Shown here: one piece after another, positions 32,964 to 41,433 of the stretch
Layout of the letters: the number at the start of each line of letters is the position of its first letter
How positions within the stretch are numbered: position 1 is the first letter of the stretch
NCBI RefSeq assembly: GCF_021728295.1
Contig: NZ_JAKJXE010000001.1
Coordinates: forward strand, 682,001 to 746,000
Source of the DNA: Pseudomonas petrae
GTDB lineage: Bacteria > Pseudomonadota > Gammaproteobacteria > Pseudomonadales > Pseudomonadaceae
Reading direction: 5' to 3'
Length of the DNA: 64,000 nucleotides
Program-made: the position numbers and the translations under genes
Notes under the pieces: generated by a model
The model's database searches: none
Told to the model about the DNA's origin: nothing
What the model saw: the letters and a program-made list of their open reading frames with translations, nothing else

Positions 32964-34799
32964 TCACACGACCGGGATAAAACCCTTTCGATCGTTCGAA
33001 GAACCTGTATCTCCCGCGAACCAGTAGTATGTCAGGTCATTTGCCACCGTGGCAGGCGGCTCTTTGTTCTCAACAATTATGACCTGGACACCGGGATCAA
33101 TTGCCGTAAGCGAACGCCAGAAAGCGGACTCCATACCTGCATCGATTGGCCCATCTTTGGCGCCTCCGGGTTTTCCTTTTTTATAGCTCGTCAGAGGTGA
33201 GTCAATAACGACGACACCCGGATGAGGCAAATCGTTGATCTTGCAGAAGCGGAGCAGTCCGATGGTGAACGCGGTATGCAGAACCGCTCGTACACCTTTA
33301 CCGTGGGATTGCCGAGACTGGCCATCTACGATGATATCGAACTCTTTCTGGTCAAACTCGACGCGTCCCTCGCCCCTCCATTCCCATTCTGAGAGGACTG
33401 CTTCGATTTCTTTGCACAGGCCTCGTAAAGCTGTAGCCGGGAGTTCTTCCCAAGTACTTTTGCCCGGCTTATCGCCAAACATACGTTCAATTTCATCTTT
33501 CATCAGCCGCAGCGTGTCCGCTTGATCCTCATCAGCTTTTTGCCTTTCAAGCTCTATCCGGCGGGCCACCAAACTTTCAAGGCGTTCCGCCGTCTCTCGA
33601 AGAACTGGAGAAATAACCTCCACAGTCCTCTGATCGGTTCGCGCCAGCGCATCGTTGGATGAGATCACTTCAGAGACTCTGGTATTACGGATACTCTCAA
33701 GACTCTTGATAGCCAAAGCGAGATCGCCACGCTGACCAAGGATTTTGGATGCTTCTGCTCTTGCAGACTCATAGATCTTTTTCACGGACTCGTGAGTAGT
33801 ATGAGCGTGATCGCTTGTCATCGGCTGTTCGCACAATGGACAAGTCACCTCTTGTAGGCCATCGAAGAAATGAGCACCTTCTGTGACAAAATCGAGGCGT
33901 TGCAGATCGGAGTCATATCGCTCTTCAAGTAAATGATATCGCGCCAAGAGCTCGTCAGCAGCCACCACCTGAGACTGTGCTCGGTGTAGCGCTCGAGTTG
34001 ATTCTGTCCGCTCAGCCTGCAACTTGGCGCGCTCGCCGGTTGTTTCGGACAGAGAGGAAGAAAGCTTGGCAATCGCGAGCTCGACCTTTTCGATGGTATC
34101 TTCGTCTGCAGTCGGGTTCTGTCGGATCCTATGTTCTATTGGCTCAAGGAGCCCAGTGATTAGGCCAAGCTGCGCAGTAAGTCGCGCTCGGGCGATCTCG
34201 GACTTTTCGGCGGCGATGACGCCTGTGTCGTCTTTACCTGTGAGCATATGGGCAAACATGCGCTTGCGCGGGGTGACATCAAAGCCGCCTTGTCCTAAAA
34301 CCGGTGACGCTTCGTCGATAATAGCGATCTCATCGACAAGAAAGACCGGGAGATATTGCCTGATGGTTAGGCGCCGCACTTCCCCTCGATCATTTTTGCG
34401 GAGAACAGCCTCGCTCAAGCCCGCAAATTGGAACAATACCTCGGTAACATCTCGGGCCTTACTTGTGCCTTTTCGTTTCGGTTTTAGAGGTTTCCCAGCC
34501 GCTTGGATACTCTCGACAGGACAGGCATGAGATGCAAGATCACCACCAGACAAATGGCGCTCCAGCGTCAGAAAGTCTCCACCTTTATTTTCAAACTGAA
34601 CAAATAACTTTGAATAAGGCTCCGCTGCGGGAATGCGCTTCTTCATCTCATCGGCGCCAAAAATGTAGTCAAGGCATCTAAGTAAATAGCTCTTACCGGT
34701 ATCGGACTCACCGGCTACAATATTTCCGCCAGGAAAAAAAGTAATTGAGGCATCCTGAACACCTTCTCCTCTCAGAACGATTTTGCGAAGCTGTAACAT
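32964..34799 (-). CDS. ABC/SMC-like ATPase of an ABC-3C-like system
   Basis: A 611-residue protein. Walker A is GESDTGKSY (about 30-38). A central coiled coil (about 190-420) carries a zinc-hook-like VTCPLCEQPM (about 318). The C-terminal lobe has VVVIDSPLTSYKKG (about 524), a Walker B with an unusual SPL after the acidic residue, and EKNEPP-like tail VIIVENKEPP. This is the Rad50/RecN-like architecture of the ATPase in ABC-three-component conflict systems. It is the last gene of a three-gene minus-strand operon, two bases after the middle component. ATPase activity and DNA sensing are inferred from the family. Confidence 0.82.
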   Translation of the reverse strand: MLQLRKIVLRGEGVQDASITFFPGGNIVAGESDTGKSYLLRCLDYIFGADEMKKRIPAAEPYSKLFVQFENKGGDFLTLERHLSGGDLASHACPVESIQAAGKPLKPKRKGTSKARDVTEVLFQFAGLSEAVLRKNDRGEVRRLTIRQYLPVFLVDEIAIIDEASPVLGQGGFDVTPRKRMFAHMLTGKDDTGVIAAEKSEIARARLTAQLGLITGLLEPIEHRIRQNPTADEDTIEKVELAIAKLSSSLSETTGERAKLQAERTESTRALHRAQSQVVAADELLARYHLLEERYDSDLQRLDFVTEGAHFFDGLQEVTCPLCEQPMTSDHAHTTHESVKKIYESARAEASKILGQRGDLALAIKSLESIRNTRVSEVISSNDALARTDQRTVEVISPVLRETAERLESLVARRIELERQKADEDQADTLRLMKDEIERMFGDKPGKSTWEELPATALRGLCKEIEAVLSEWEWRGEGRVEFDQKEFDIIVDGQSRQSHGKGVRAVLHTAFTIGLLRFCKINDLPHPGVVVIDSPLTSYKKGKPGGAKDGPIDAGMESAFWRSLTAIDPGVQVIIVENKEPPATVANDLTYYWFAGDTGSSNDRKGFIPVV

Positions 34800-34801
34800 T
34801 C

Positions 34802-35308
34802 TCAGAGCTCCAAGTCGTTCAGGGCAGACATTCGGTCGAACTCGCCACCCCAGCGGCCAACATTTTCATTCATATATTTTCCAAGCTCGCCGTCTGAAAG
34901 CATCCCAAAATGTTCAATAACCCAGCTAGAGCGCTCACGCAACGCCAACGCGTACGACGTTTTCATCAGTGTTAGAAAAGCCGACGTCAGCGTCGTGGCA
35001 CGGTATAGGATGCCTGTAGCATCAAAAGTTTTAAGGAGTAGTTCTCGAGAGCACATTTGGTTAAGTCCCGCATGGACAAGGTCCCGTTTTACTAGGAATT
35101 CGCTACCTCGAAAAGGAACTGCGGGGTGAAGGCTTTCCGGACCACCGACAACATCACCAGAGTGTACTAGCAAGTAGTCATAGGAAATCAGACGCTGAAG
35201 GTCTGCGGCTTGCCCAGTGCCAGCCTCTAGTACAAACAATATCCGCAGGCCACATTCGAGCGGGCTATTGAATGGGCGAATCAGTGTCAACTCCGACTTG
35301 TAAGTCAT
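34802..35308 (-). CDS. ABC-3C middle component-like protein
   Basis: The 168-residue protein reads MTYKSELTLIRPFNSPLECG then LQRLISYDYLLVHSGDVVGG and LHPAVPFRGSEFLVKRDLV, the layout of the ABC-3C middle component (MC2-type by memory). It has no catalytic motif. The ATG at 35308 overlaps the upstream stop (ATGA); an earlier in-frame Met lies inside the endonuclease gene. It is sandwiched between the nuclease and the ATPase, as the family name implies, and probably bridges them. Confidence 0.72.
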   Translation of the reverse strand: MTYKSELTLIRPFNSPLECGLRILFVLEAGTGQAADLQRLISYDYLLVHSGDVVGGPESLHPAVPFRGSEFLVKRDLVHAGLNQMCSRELLLKTFDATGILYRATTLTSAFLTLMKTSYALALRERSSWVIEHFGMLSDGELGKYMNENVGRWGGEFDRMSALNDLEL

Positions 35309-36441
35309 GATGAGCACCATTCCACGCGACCCTCGTTTGCCATTTGATGGCACATTCCTTCACGATCATTTGGAACAACATGTGGTTTCAATACATGATC
35401 GCTGAGTTGAAGAGACTGCGCGCCCTTCACTGTGTCCACGACTCGGTCGAGGCCGACACGGCCGTCGTCAGAATAGTAATGATAAAGACCGTCGCAGAAT
35501 TCGCCAAGTAGTGTGTCAAAGTAGGACATATCGGCCATCTGATCGCGAGCAAGTTCTTTTAAGCCTTCGGCCGAATAGAAGGCCATTCTGGAGCGTTCAA
35601 AGAGAGCTGATAGTTTTGCGTCATGACCAAAGTGGGCAATATTGCTCACCTCGATTCCAAGTTTCTGACTTATTGCCTTGTATAGTTGCGCAATGTAGAC
35701 CGCCTCAAGAGGAGCCACTGAAGACGGCGGTTTTTGTGGTAAAGGTCGATCGATTAAAGGAGCGCCGAATACGGCAAGATGGTAACGTGTCTGTGCATGC
35801 TCTGATATTAGATCAAGTGGCTGCTTTGCGCGAAAAATACTGAAATCAAACGCTTCAATATGCGCTTTGAGCATTGGAGTGAGCTCGATCTTCTTCTTTG
35901 TAGTTATCTTATTTCGGCAATGCTTATCCCAATTTGTGAGAAGGCCTGCTCTTAATGTTTCGGGATAATCAAAAAGATCCTGCAACGACGAGGTGACACC
36001 TTTGTGAGTAACAAACCAATACTCCTCCGGTGAAGAGTAGTCATCGACGGACGTGTAATATAGAACCTTCCCAATTTCCTCGTAAGCAGAGCTTGCCCCT
36101 AGCGCGGTGCCGTAATGTTTACATTGATATAGGTGCCAACGGCGTGGAACTGCGCACGGTGGATCGAACCAAACGATGACGTCTCGCCCCTTGTCACCGG
36201 CGCCTCCTCGAAGCTGGACTTCGTACACACCCGGCACTCTCGCCTTGAGGTAGTCGTTCCCCCATTCGAGTACGAAGCGCTCGAATTGGCTATCATCGAA
36301 GCTTGCTAGTCGGTCAAGCTTGGAAACAGGCAGACCTGCGCCGAGACCTAGAAGCCGGGCGTTTGCTCCTGGCCACGGTGTTGGACTAGGGAGGGCGGCC
36401 ACCTGGGTGCCTTTAGGCACAGTCGTTTTACTCTCGCTCAC
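35305..36441 (-). CDS. ABC-3C effector: restriction endonuclease-like + ABC-3C C-terminal domain
   Basis: A 378-residue protein. The N-terminal third has ASFDDSQFERFVLEWGNDYL, then GGAGDKGRDVIVWFD (D87) and WHLYQCKHYG (Q106-K108), a PD-(D/E)XK/Mrr-like active site with Q in place of E. The remainder is helical, with PLEAVYIAQLYKAI and LLGEFCDGLYHYY, as in ABC-3C C-terminal domains. GTG at 36441 is the preferred start because GGGAGG lies five bases upstream; a TTG seven codons earlier lacks a site. It is the first gene of the operon. DNA cleavage as effector is inferred. Confidence 0.78.
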   Translation of the reverse strand: MSESKTTVPKGTQVAALPSPTPWPGANARLLGLGAGLPVSKLDRLASFDDSQFERFVLEWGNDYLKARVPGVYEVQLRGGAGDKGRDVIVWFDPPCAVPRRWHLYQCKHYGTALGASSAYEEIGKVLYYTSVDDYSSPEEYWFVTHKGVTSSLQDLFDYPETLRAGLLTNWDKHCRNKITTKKKIELTPMLKAHIEAFDFSIFRAKQPLDLISEHAQTRYHLAVFGAPLIDRPLPQKPPSSVAPLEAVYIAQLYKAISQKLGIEVSNIAHFGHDAKLSALFERSRMAFYSAEGLKELARDQMADMSYFDTLLGEFCDGLYHYYSDDGRVGLDRVVDTVKGAQSLQLSDHVLKPHVVPNDREGMCHQMANEGRVEWCSS

Positions 36442-36798
36442 ACTTACCTCCCTGGCGAACAACCTATCCCCTAGATTGTAGGCATGTCCTTATCCACGAA
36501 TTAATCAAGGTTTGACCCCGTATGAGCGTAACAACGCATTACAACTGGCTTTTGCGCGCTGGTGCTCCTTCTTAGCCCAACCACGTAACTACGAGCAGTA
36601 CTTCGTCGTTGGTCGGATGGTAGCGCCTCATATCGCATGAGGCTACTGTGACAGGTAAGGTCCGGTGCCGCCTTAGAAATTACGCTTTTCGAAGATGTCA
36701 GATGCATACTGAACTGGTTCACATTACGGGCGAGGGTCTGTCGGTAATCTCTCGTCCAAGAGCATATCGGATCGCTACAGATCTGAGCAAAAAAGGGC
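36442..36798. other. Intergenic region between the ABC-3C-like operon and traJ
   Basis: About 360 bases with no supported gene. Small open frames on the minus strand have no ribosome-binding site and no recognisable product. It should contain the operon's promoter near 36450-36520. Confidence 0.45.
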
Positions 36799-37170
36799 TC
36801 ACTTATGAATTTTGACGATCAATCCCATTTTTTCTCGAACCGTGACCTGTAGTTCCCGGAAATCGACCATCAATGCATCCACATCAATGGCGCTAGCCCC
36901 TTCTCCTCGCTTCTCTGCCAGCCAGAGTTTCAGCAGGCCAGCCACCCGGCCAAGGTCACCATTGACCTTGGCCAAGTCAGCGACTGCGACCAGATCAACA
37001 ACCGACCGAATCGGAGTGTTCAAACCAAGGGCGCGCAGATAGCCCGACCGGGACATTCCAGCTTCTCTGGCCTTATCTGTGATCACCGCCTTTTCCTCGT
37101 CAGTGACCCAAACCTCGATTGGCTTGCCGCGTCGGCGAGCCGTTGTTGTTCCTTTGGTGCCATCTGTCAT
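36799..37170 (-). CDS. traJ: TraJ-like relaxosome accessory / MobC-type protein
   Basis: A 123-residue protein with a ribbon-helix-helix: GKPIEVWVTDEEKAVITDKA and AGMSRSGYLRALGL, followed by NGDLGRVAGLLKLWLAEKRG, the signature of IncP-type TraJ (123 residues in RP4) and MobC proteins. TraJ binds oriT next to nic and recruits the relaxase. The ATG at 37170 has AGGAG upstream; the longer frame extends through the putative oriT region. It is divergent from trbJ. No TraI-type relaxase is present in the window. Confidence 0.85.
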   Translation of the reverse strand: MTDGTKGTTTARRRGKPIEVWVTDEEKAVITDKAREAGMSRSGYLRALGLNTPIRSVVDLVAVADLAKVNGDLGRVAGLLKLWLAEKRGEGASAIDVDALMVDFRELQVTVREKMGLIVKIHK

Positions 37171-37276
37171 GGGTGCTCCTGCTGTTGCTGTTCTTTTGCT
37201 CTTAGACGCGGCAGCGGCTGCACGCCTCGCAGAGCAAGATACGTTGAGCCGAAGGCGAATAAGGGTAGGTGTTGGG

Positions 37277-37345
37277 AGGGTGCGGGCTTGCCCGTACCCG
37301 TACAACACACATCTTGCCGTCCAATCCTGTGCGACTCTATGCGAT
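37277..37345. other. Candidate oriT
   Basis: Upstream of traJ lies a hairpin with arms GGGTGCGGGC (37277-37286) and GCCCGTACCC (37289-37298), two-base loop and one G-T pair. About 25 bases on is ATCCTG (37324-37329), which fits the YATCCTG core of IncP-type nic sites. Two reversed GCGA decamers (37331, 37341) adjoin it. Position beside traJ supports the call; the nick site is a guess. Confidence 0.5.
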
Positions 37346-37377
37346 CTGATCAATATCGTCAGCTCAAAAAAACAAAA

Positions 37378-37457
37378 TCGCATACCTTCGCGTTGAATCG
37401 CGTTGAATCGCGTTAACTCGCATAGTGTCGCGCACTATCGCATAGATTCGCATTAAA
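37378..37457 (+). repeat. Eight phased TCGC decamers (iteron-like array)
   Basis: TCGC recurs exactly every ten bases at 37378, 37388, 37398, 37408, 37418, 37428, 37438 and 37448, with A/T-rich filler (TCGCGTTGAA twice, TCGCGTTAAC, TCGCATAGTG, TCGCATAGAT, TCGCATTAAA). All sit on one face of the helix. It lies between traJ and trbJ, beside the oriT candidate. Confidence 0.85.
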
Positions 37458-37673
37458 TAATGAACTTGCCGCCCGCAACTAATAATCGACGCCAACGATC
37501 AGCACTCTTGCGCCCCCCATACGAGCTAGCAAGCACACCAAGTTCTATTAGCGGACAATTTACAGACAACTCTGCCCAGCTGGAGCCGGATAGAAAATTA
37601 TCCGCCTATTTGAGATTTCAGCATGGCGCGAGATAATCGATTACACGACAACTGACATAATCAGGTATTCGAT

Positions 37674-38465
37674 ATGAAGCAGGGATCGACCAAACGCGCC
37701 TACCCAATTTCTTACAAAATTGGGCGAAGTGCCATGCTGGCCATCACCATGGCAGCGACCTGCCTCGCCGGCACGGTATTTTACTCTTCCGCTGCTTACG
37801 CGATATATTGCTCCAACTGTTCAACCTTCTATCAGCAGATGTTCCAATATGCCGAGGAGGTCAATACGTCACTCAATACAGCCGAACAATTAAAAAAGCA
37901 AATCCAGCAATATCAAAACATGATTACACAGGGCAAAAGCTTGCCTAACTCTATGTTTGGGAGCATCGCGACAGACCTGAAAAGCGTGGTTAGCATCTAC
38001 AATCGCTCGCAGAGCCTGGGCAGAGAACTTCAGAACATTGATACGCAGTTCAACGATAAATACCCCGGCTTTCAGTCTTATCTGAACGGCGCGGCGAATT
38101 ATACGTCTCTCACTACAGAGGAGCATTATCAGAACTGGTCAGAGCAAGGTCGTGATAACGTGAGATCAGCGCTTGATGCAGCAAACCTAAATACGAGCAG
38201 CTTTGAATCTGAAGATACCAAGTTGGCTAGCATGGTCGCCCGCTCGCAATCGGCAGTCGGTCGTATGCAAGCGATCCAGGCAGGCAATGAAATAGCCTCA
38301 CAAAATGTTCAGCAACTCCAAAAACTGCGAGATCTCTTAGCTACACAGATAAATATGCAAGGCAACTATATGGCGCAACAGGGCGACCGGCACGACATCA
38401 GTGACGCAACCGAACAAAAATTCAAAGACGAACCTACTATCCGCGGTGGCTCAAAGGGGTACTGA
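37674..38465 (+). CDS. trbJ: Conjugal transfer protein TrbJ (VirB5-like)
   Basis: A 263-residue exported protein. A signal segment ends at SSAAYA (about residue 42), followed by IYCSNCSTFYQQMFQYAEEV and long helical QLKKQIQQYQNM, typical of TrbJ/VirB5, a minor pilus or adhesin component of type IV secretion. ATG 37674 has AGGT at eight bases. It heads a plus-strand operon trbJ-trbK-like-trbL-small membrane gene. Its last residues PTIRGGSKGY are shared with the next gene. Confidence 0.85.
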   Translation: MKQGSTKRAYPISYKIGRSAMLAITMAATCLAGTVFYSSAAYAIYCSNCSTFYQQMFQYAEEVNTSLNTAEQLKKQIQQYQNMITQGKSLPNSMFGSIATDLKSVVSIYNRSQSLGRELQNIDTQFNDKYPGFQSYLNGAANYTSLTTEEHYQNWSEQGRDNVRSALDAANLNTSSFESEDTKLASMVARSQSAVGRMQAIQAGNEIASQNVQQLQKLRDLLATQINMQGNYMAQQGDRHDISDATEQKFKDEPTIRGGSKGY

Positions 38466-38467
38466 TA

Positions 38468-38644
38468 ATGGGCATATCGAAGTGGCTTTTAGTTCTGGCG
38501 TGTGCTGGCTCAGCTGTTGCCACATCAGCTACTACATTCATGATTGTGAGCAACAATGAATGCAAAGCAAGCAGTGATCAAAAAAATGCAGATTCAGCCT
38601 TAAAAAACCAGCCTACCCTCCGTGGTGGATCAAAGGGATATTAG
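38468..38644 (+). CDS. TrbK-like small lipoprotein
   Basis: A 58-residue protein, MGISKWLLVLACAGSAVATS and on. WLLVLAC is a lipobox-like signal end, so it may be a lipoprotein. In IncP plasmids trbK lies between trbJ and trbL and gives entry exclusion; position and size (RP4 TrbK 69 residues) fit, but sequence similarity is weak. It ends PTLRGGSKGY, almost the same as TrbJ. It is short and easily missed. Confidence 0.65.
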   Translation: MGISKWLLVLACAGSAVATSATTFMIVSNNECKASSDQKNADSALKNQPTLRGGSKGY

Positions 38645-38646
38645 TT

Positions 38647-40257
38647 ATGGATCGTCGTCTCTTGTGGTTTCTTGCGTTCATAGGCATTTCCATTGCTGGT
38701 AATGCGCTAGCTGATACAAACCTTGCACAACCAGATACGTCAGTTGATGGCCTCCTAGACTTAATACTAAACCAGTCAGGTCAGTGGTCAAAACGAATGT
38801 ACGGCTATGCGATTAACCTATTCTGGCTGCTGACAACTATTCAGCTTGTCTGGACATTTATGCCATTAGTTTTGAAACAATCTGATATAGGTGAGATTGC
38901 AGGCGAGCTGGTGCGCTTCATTTTGGTGACTGGCTTCTTTTTAGCAATGATGAAATATGCTGTGGAATGGGCTACCGCCATTGTCGATAGCTTTCGTGAC
39001 GCGGGAGCTGCCGCGAGCGGCCTTGAACGGGCATTGCAGCCCGGAGACGTGTTCGCAATGGCAGTGGAATTTTCACGCGCAATCCTGGCAAGCATTTCGT
39101 TTTTTTCTCCAGGGCAAGCGCTCGCCATCAGCCTCGCGGCATTTTTAGTGCTGATCTGTTTCGCATTCATTGCAGCCTTCATGTTCGTGACGCTCGTTGA
39201 GTCCTACGTAATCATTAACGCATCTGTATTGTTCTTCGGCTTTGGTGGTTCCCAGTGGACACGGGAATATGCGATTGCCCCCATCCGTTTCGCCCTTGCA
39301 GTCGGCGCTAAGTTGTTCGTATTGACCCTGATTATCGGCCTGATTTTACAAGCAAGCCGTGAGTGGTCAGCTGCGTACCAGAACAATGAAGCCTCCGTGA
39401 TGACTATGGCGGGTCTGGCTTTAATTTGCGCCTATCTGACCAAGACAATTCCAGACCTTATCGGTGGCATGATTAGTGGTTCGTCGATGGGTGGAGGTTC
39501 GGCCATCGGAGGAATGGCAACGGCCGGAGCGGCGGGCGCTGCCGCCGCAATCGCCACCGTCGCCACCGTCGCCACGGCGGGTGCCGCAGCACCAGCTGCA
39601 GCCGGCGCACTGGGTGCAGCCAGTAGTGGTGCAGGTGCTACCGCTGGCAGTGGGCTGGCGGGCGCGATCAACTCTAGTTTTGCCAATGCCGCAAGCTCAG
39701 CGGGCGGCGGAGCGTCAACGTCAATAAGTGGCGGAGCGTCCTCTGGATTGGGTGCCAGCACTGGCGGAGGCACTACCAAGGGCCCGATACCAGCGGCGTC
39801 AAAGACTGGAGGCAGCCCGTCTGACGCAACTTCGTCTAAACCAGCTGCGGAAAGCGGCAAATTCTCCCAGAATGCAGCCAAACAAACCGGCAAGGCCACA
39901 CAAGCAGACGAAAACAAAGACCCACAGCAACCGGCACCAAAAGGGGGAGCGGTCCGGACTGGCGATGAAATTTCCCAAGCTGCTGGTGGAACTGCAAAGG
40001 TTCTCGGCGTTATGGCCTCACTGGCCGTGCCAGGTATGGAGAATGCCCACGCCTCGTCTCTTGGTTCAGGCTCTACGTTTCCTGTTGCCAATGACAACCC
40101 GGCCGTTCAGAACAAGGAAACTGAAACGCCCCCCGGCCCCGACAGCGCGGAATTTAATGTGATCCGTCCCGCCGCTGACACCAGCACGAATCACGGACGC
40201 CTCGCTTCGCTCAACGTGCCCGGTACGGCATCGAAACACGACCCTCTGGAGAAATAA
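38647..40257 (+). CDS. trbL: P-type conjugative transfer protein TrbL
   Basis: A 536-residue inner-membrane protein. After a short signal segment there are about six helices (for example LFWLLTTIQLVWTFMPLVL, VRFILVTGFFLAMM, AFLVLICFAFIAAFMF), characteristic of TrbL/VirB6. From about residue 280 the sequence is low-complexity Ala/Gly/Ser/Thr, common in TrbL tails. ATG 38647 overlaps upstream AAAGGG. Together with TrbJ it is part of a mating-pair apparatus, yet TrbB/C/D/E/F/G/I are absent here. Confidence 0.88.
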   Translation: MDRRLLWFLAFIGISIAGNALADTNLAQPDTSVDGLLDLILNQSGQWSKRMYGYAINLFWLLTTIQLVWTFMPLVLKQSDIGEIAGELVRFILVTGFFLAMMKYAVEWATAIVDSFRDAGAAASGLERALQPGDVFAMAVEFSRAILASISFFSPGQALAISLAAFLVLICFAFIAAFMFVTLVESYVIINASVLFFGFGGSQWTREYAIAPIRFALAVGAKLFVLTLIIGLILQASREWSAAYQNNEASVMTMAGLALICAYLTKTIPDLIGGMISGSSMGGGSAIGGMATAGAAGAAAAIATVATVATAGAAAPAAAGALGAASSGAGATAGSGLAGAINSSFANAASSAGGGASTSISGGASSGLGASTGGGTTKGPIPAASKTGGSPSDATSSKPAAESGKFSQNAAKQTGKATQADENKDPQQPAPKGGAVRTGDEISQAAGGTAKVLGVMASLAVPGMENAHASSLGSGSTFPVANDNPAVQNKETETPPGPDSAEFNVIRPAADTSTNHGRLASLNVPGTASKHDPLEK

Positions 40258-40259
40258 CC

Positions 40260-40553
40260 ATGACAGACATTCTGATATTCGCTGGATTCGCAGTATTGGT
40301 CTTTACGCTCGGCATTGGCCTGTGGGCGCTTGGCAGATGGCTACGCAGCAAGGGCTACGGACCGCAGCTCGATAAGCTGGATCGCCATTACACAGCGTTC
40401 CAGCTCAGGGTGAACCCGCTTGCCTTATCGGCTTCATACCATCTGGTGGCGGGAGCAAATGGCATGGGTCGCCTACCTCTGCTGGGAAGCAAAAGTAACG
40501 CAGCTCTGACAAAGCAGATTCTGATGGCGATGCGCACCGAACAGCCTAAATAA
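40260..40553 (+). CDS. Small membrane protein downstream of trbL
   Basis: A 97-residue protein with one N-terminal helix, ILIFAGFAVLVFTLGIGLWALG, and a basic tail. GGAG seven bases upstream of ATG. It follows trbL by two bases and is clearly in the same operon. Family not recognised; a role in the transfer apparatus is inferred from position. Confidence 0.65.
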   Translation: MTDILIFAGFAVLVFTLGIGLWALGRWLRSKGYGPQLDKLDRHYTAFQLRVNPLALSASYHLVAGANGMGRLPLLGSKSNAALTKQILMAMRTEQPK

Positions 40554-40584
40554 AACCGAGAGGGCTAAAATTCGCTGAGCGCTC

Positions 40585-40623
40585 GCCCCCACTGTTACCG
40601 ACACCGTCACAGTGCGGGGTTTT
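40585..40623 (+). terminator. Probable terminator of the trbJ-trbL operon
   Basis: CCCCCACTGT (40586-40595 region) pairs with ACAGTGCGGGG after a loop, with one bulge, then TTTT. It ends the plus-strand operon. Confidence 0.6.
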
Positions 40624-40814
40624 GTGCTTCTTTGGCAGCCCCCCTTTAGTACCGTCCTGAGTTTCCCCGTGCATCGCTTGCCTGTTTGGGTTTGTGGTCA
40701 GGAATACGCATGGACCTGCACTGTCATCGGTGACTCCCACAACGGACTGTAATACGCACGGACTTTGAACACCGCTGGCTGGATGGCGCAAAAACAGGAG
40801 CACAGGCAACACAT

Positions 40815-41146
40815 ATGGGCCGTAGAGCTAGCAAAAAACGCTCGTTACGCCTAACTTTGGTGGACCACCACGTAATTTATAAATCACTATCTAGCAATGG
40901 GTTAACGCGAACAAACCGGTACTTTCATGAACTGGGAAGCATGCTGAAGGATAAGCGGACTAAGGCTGCAATTGCCGCACGCATCCTCAGATTCGCGAAT
41001 GGTCTGCTAGACGACGTTCCATCAATCGGTCACTGAGTAGCAGATCCGACTGGAAACGTCTCCCTGCGATGTGGTGGAAGCAAGAGCAGACAGACCAGCG
41101 ACATAGAATTGTGGAACGCCTAGAAGATGAGTGGATGCCTCGATGA
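40815..41146 (+). pseudogene. Frameshifted HigB-type toxin
   Basis: The frame from 40815 reads RTNRYFHELGSMLKDKRTKA then IAARILRFANGLLDDV, close to the core of 'addiction module killer' HigB-like toxins (F..L..LKD.R...IA.RI.R...G..GDV). It stops at 41036. Another frame continues WKRLPAMWWKQEQTDQRHRI and EDEWMPR to TGA 41144-41146, which matches the end of such toxins (LLCGGDK...). Its stop overlaps the antitoxin ATG. The toxin is therefore inactive. Confidence 0.55.
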
Positions 41147-41433
41147 TTGAGCCAGTTTATGAGTACGACCCGGCGCAAGCCCTGGACGAACCAGAGGCTA
41201 TAGCTGTTTTCATCGCGGACGCCCTAGACACCGGGGACGCTGCCTATATCGCTGAGGCTATGGGAGTTGTTGCCCGCGCCAAGGGAATGAGTAGGCTGGC
41301 TAAAGAAACAGGTCTGGCCAGAGAGCACCTTTACAAGTCGTTCAGCAAACGCGGGAACCCTACATTGAAAACCATGCTGTTAGTGATGCGCGCGTTGGGG
41401 GTTGATTTGACCGCACGAGCGCGTGCGCAATAA
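41143..41433 (+). CDS. HigA-like addiction-module antidote
   Basis: A 96-residue DNA-binding antitoxin starting MIEPVYEYDPAQALDEPEAI, with HTH segment MSRLAKETGLAREHLYKSFS and GNPTLKTMLLVMRALGVDL, typical of the putative addiction-module antidote family (Xre/HigA). ATG overlaps the frameshifted toxin (ATGA). A Met four codons upstream is also in frame. An antitoxin whose toxin is broken. Confidence 0.82.
   Translation: MIEPVYEYDPAQALDEPEAIAVFIADALDTGDAAYIAEAMGVVARAKGMSRLAKETGLAREHLYKSFSKRGNPTLKTMLLVMRALGVDLTARARAQ

Noticed and set aside
36501..36722. 73-codon minus-strand frame between the ABC-3C-like operon and traJ
   Set aside because: No start signal, no motif and the composition does not look coding.
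37378..37457. Phased TCGC units as a CRISPR array
   Set aside because: Ten-base periodicity without separate repeats and spacers, and no cas genes.
40546..40812. 88-codon minus-strand frame after trbL
   Set aside because: It covers the terminator and the dispersed repeats; no family and no start site.
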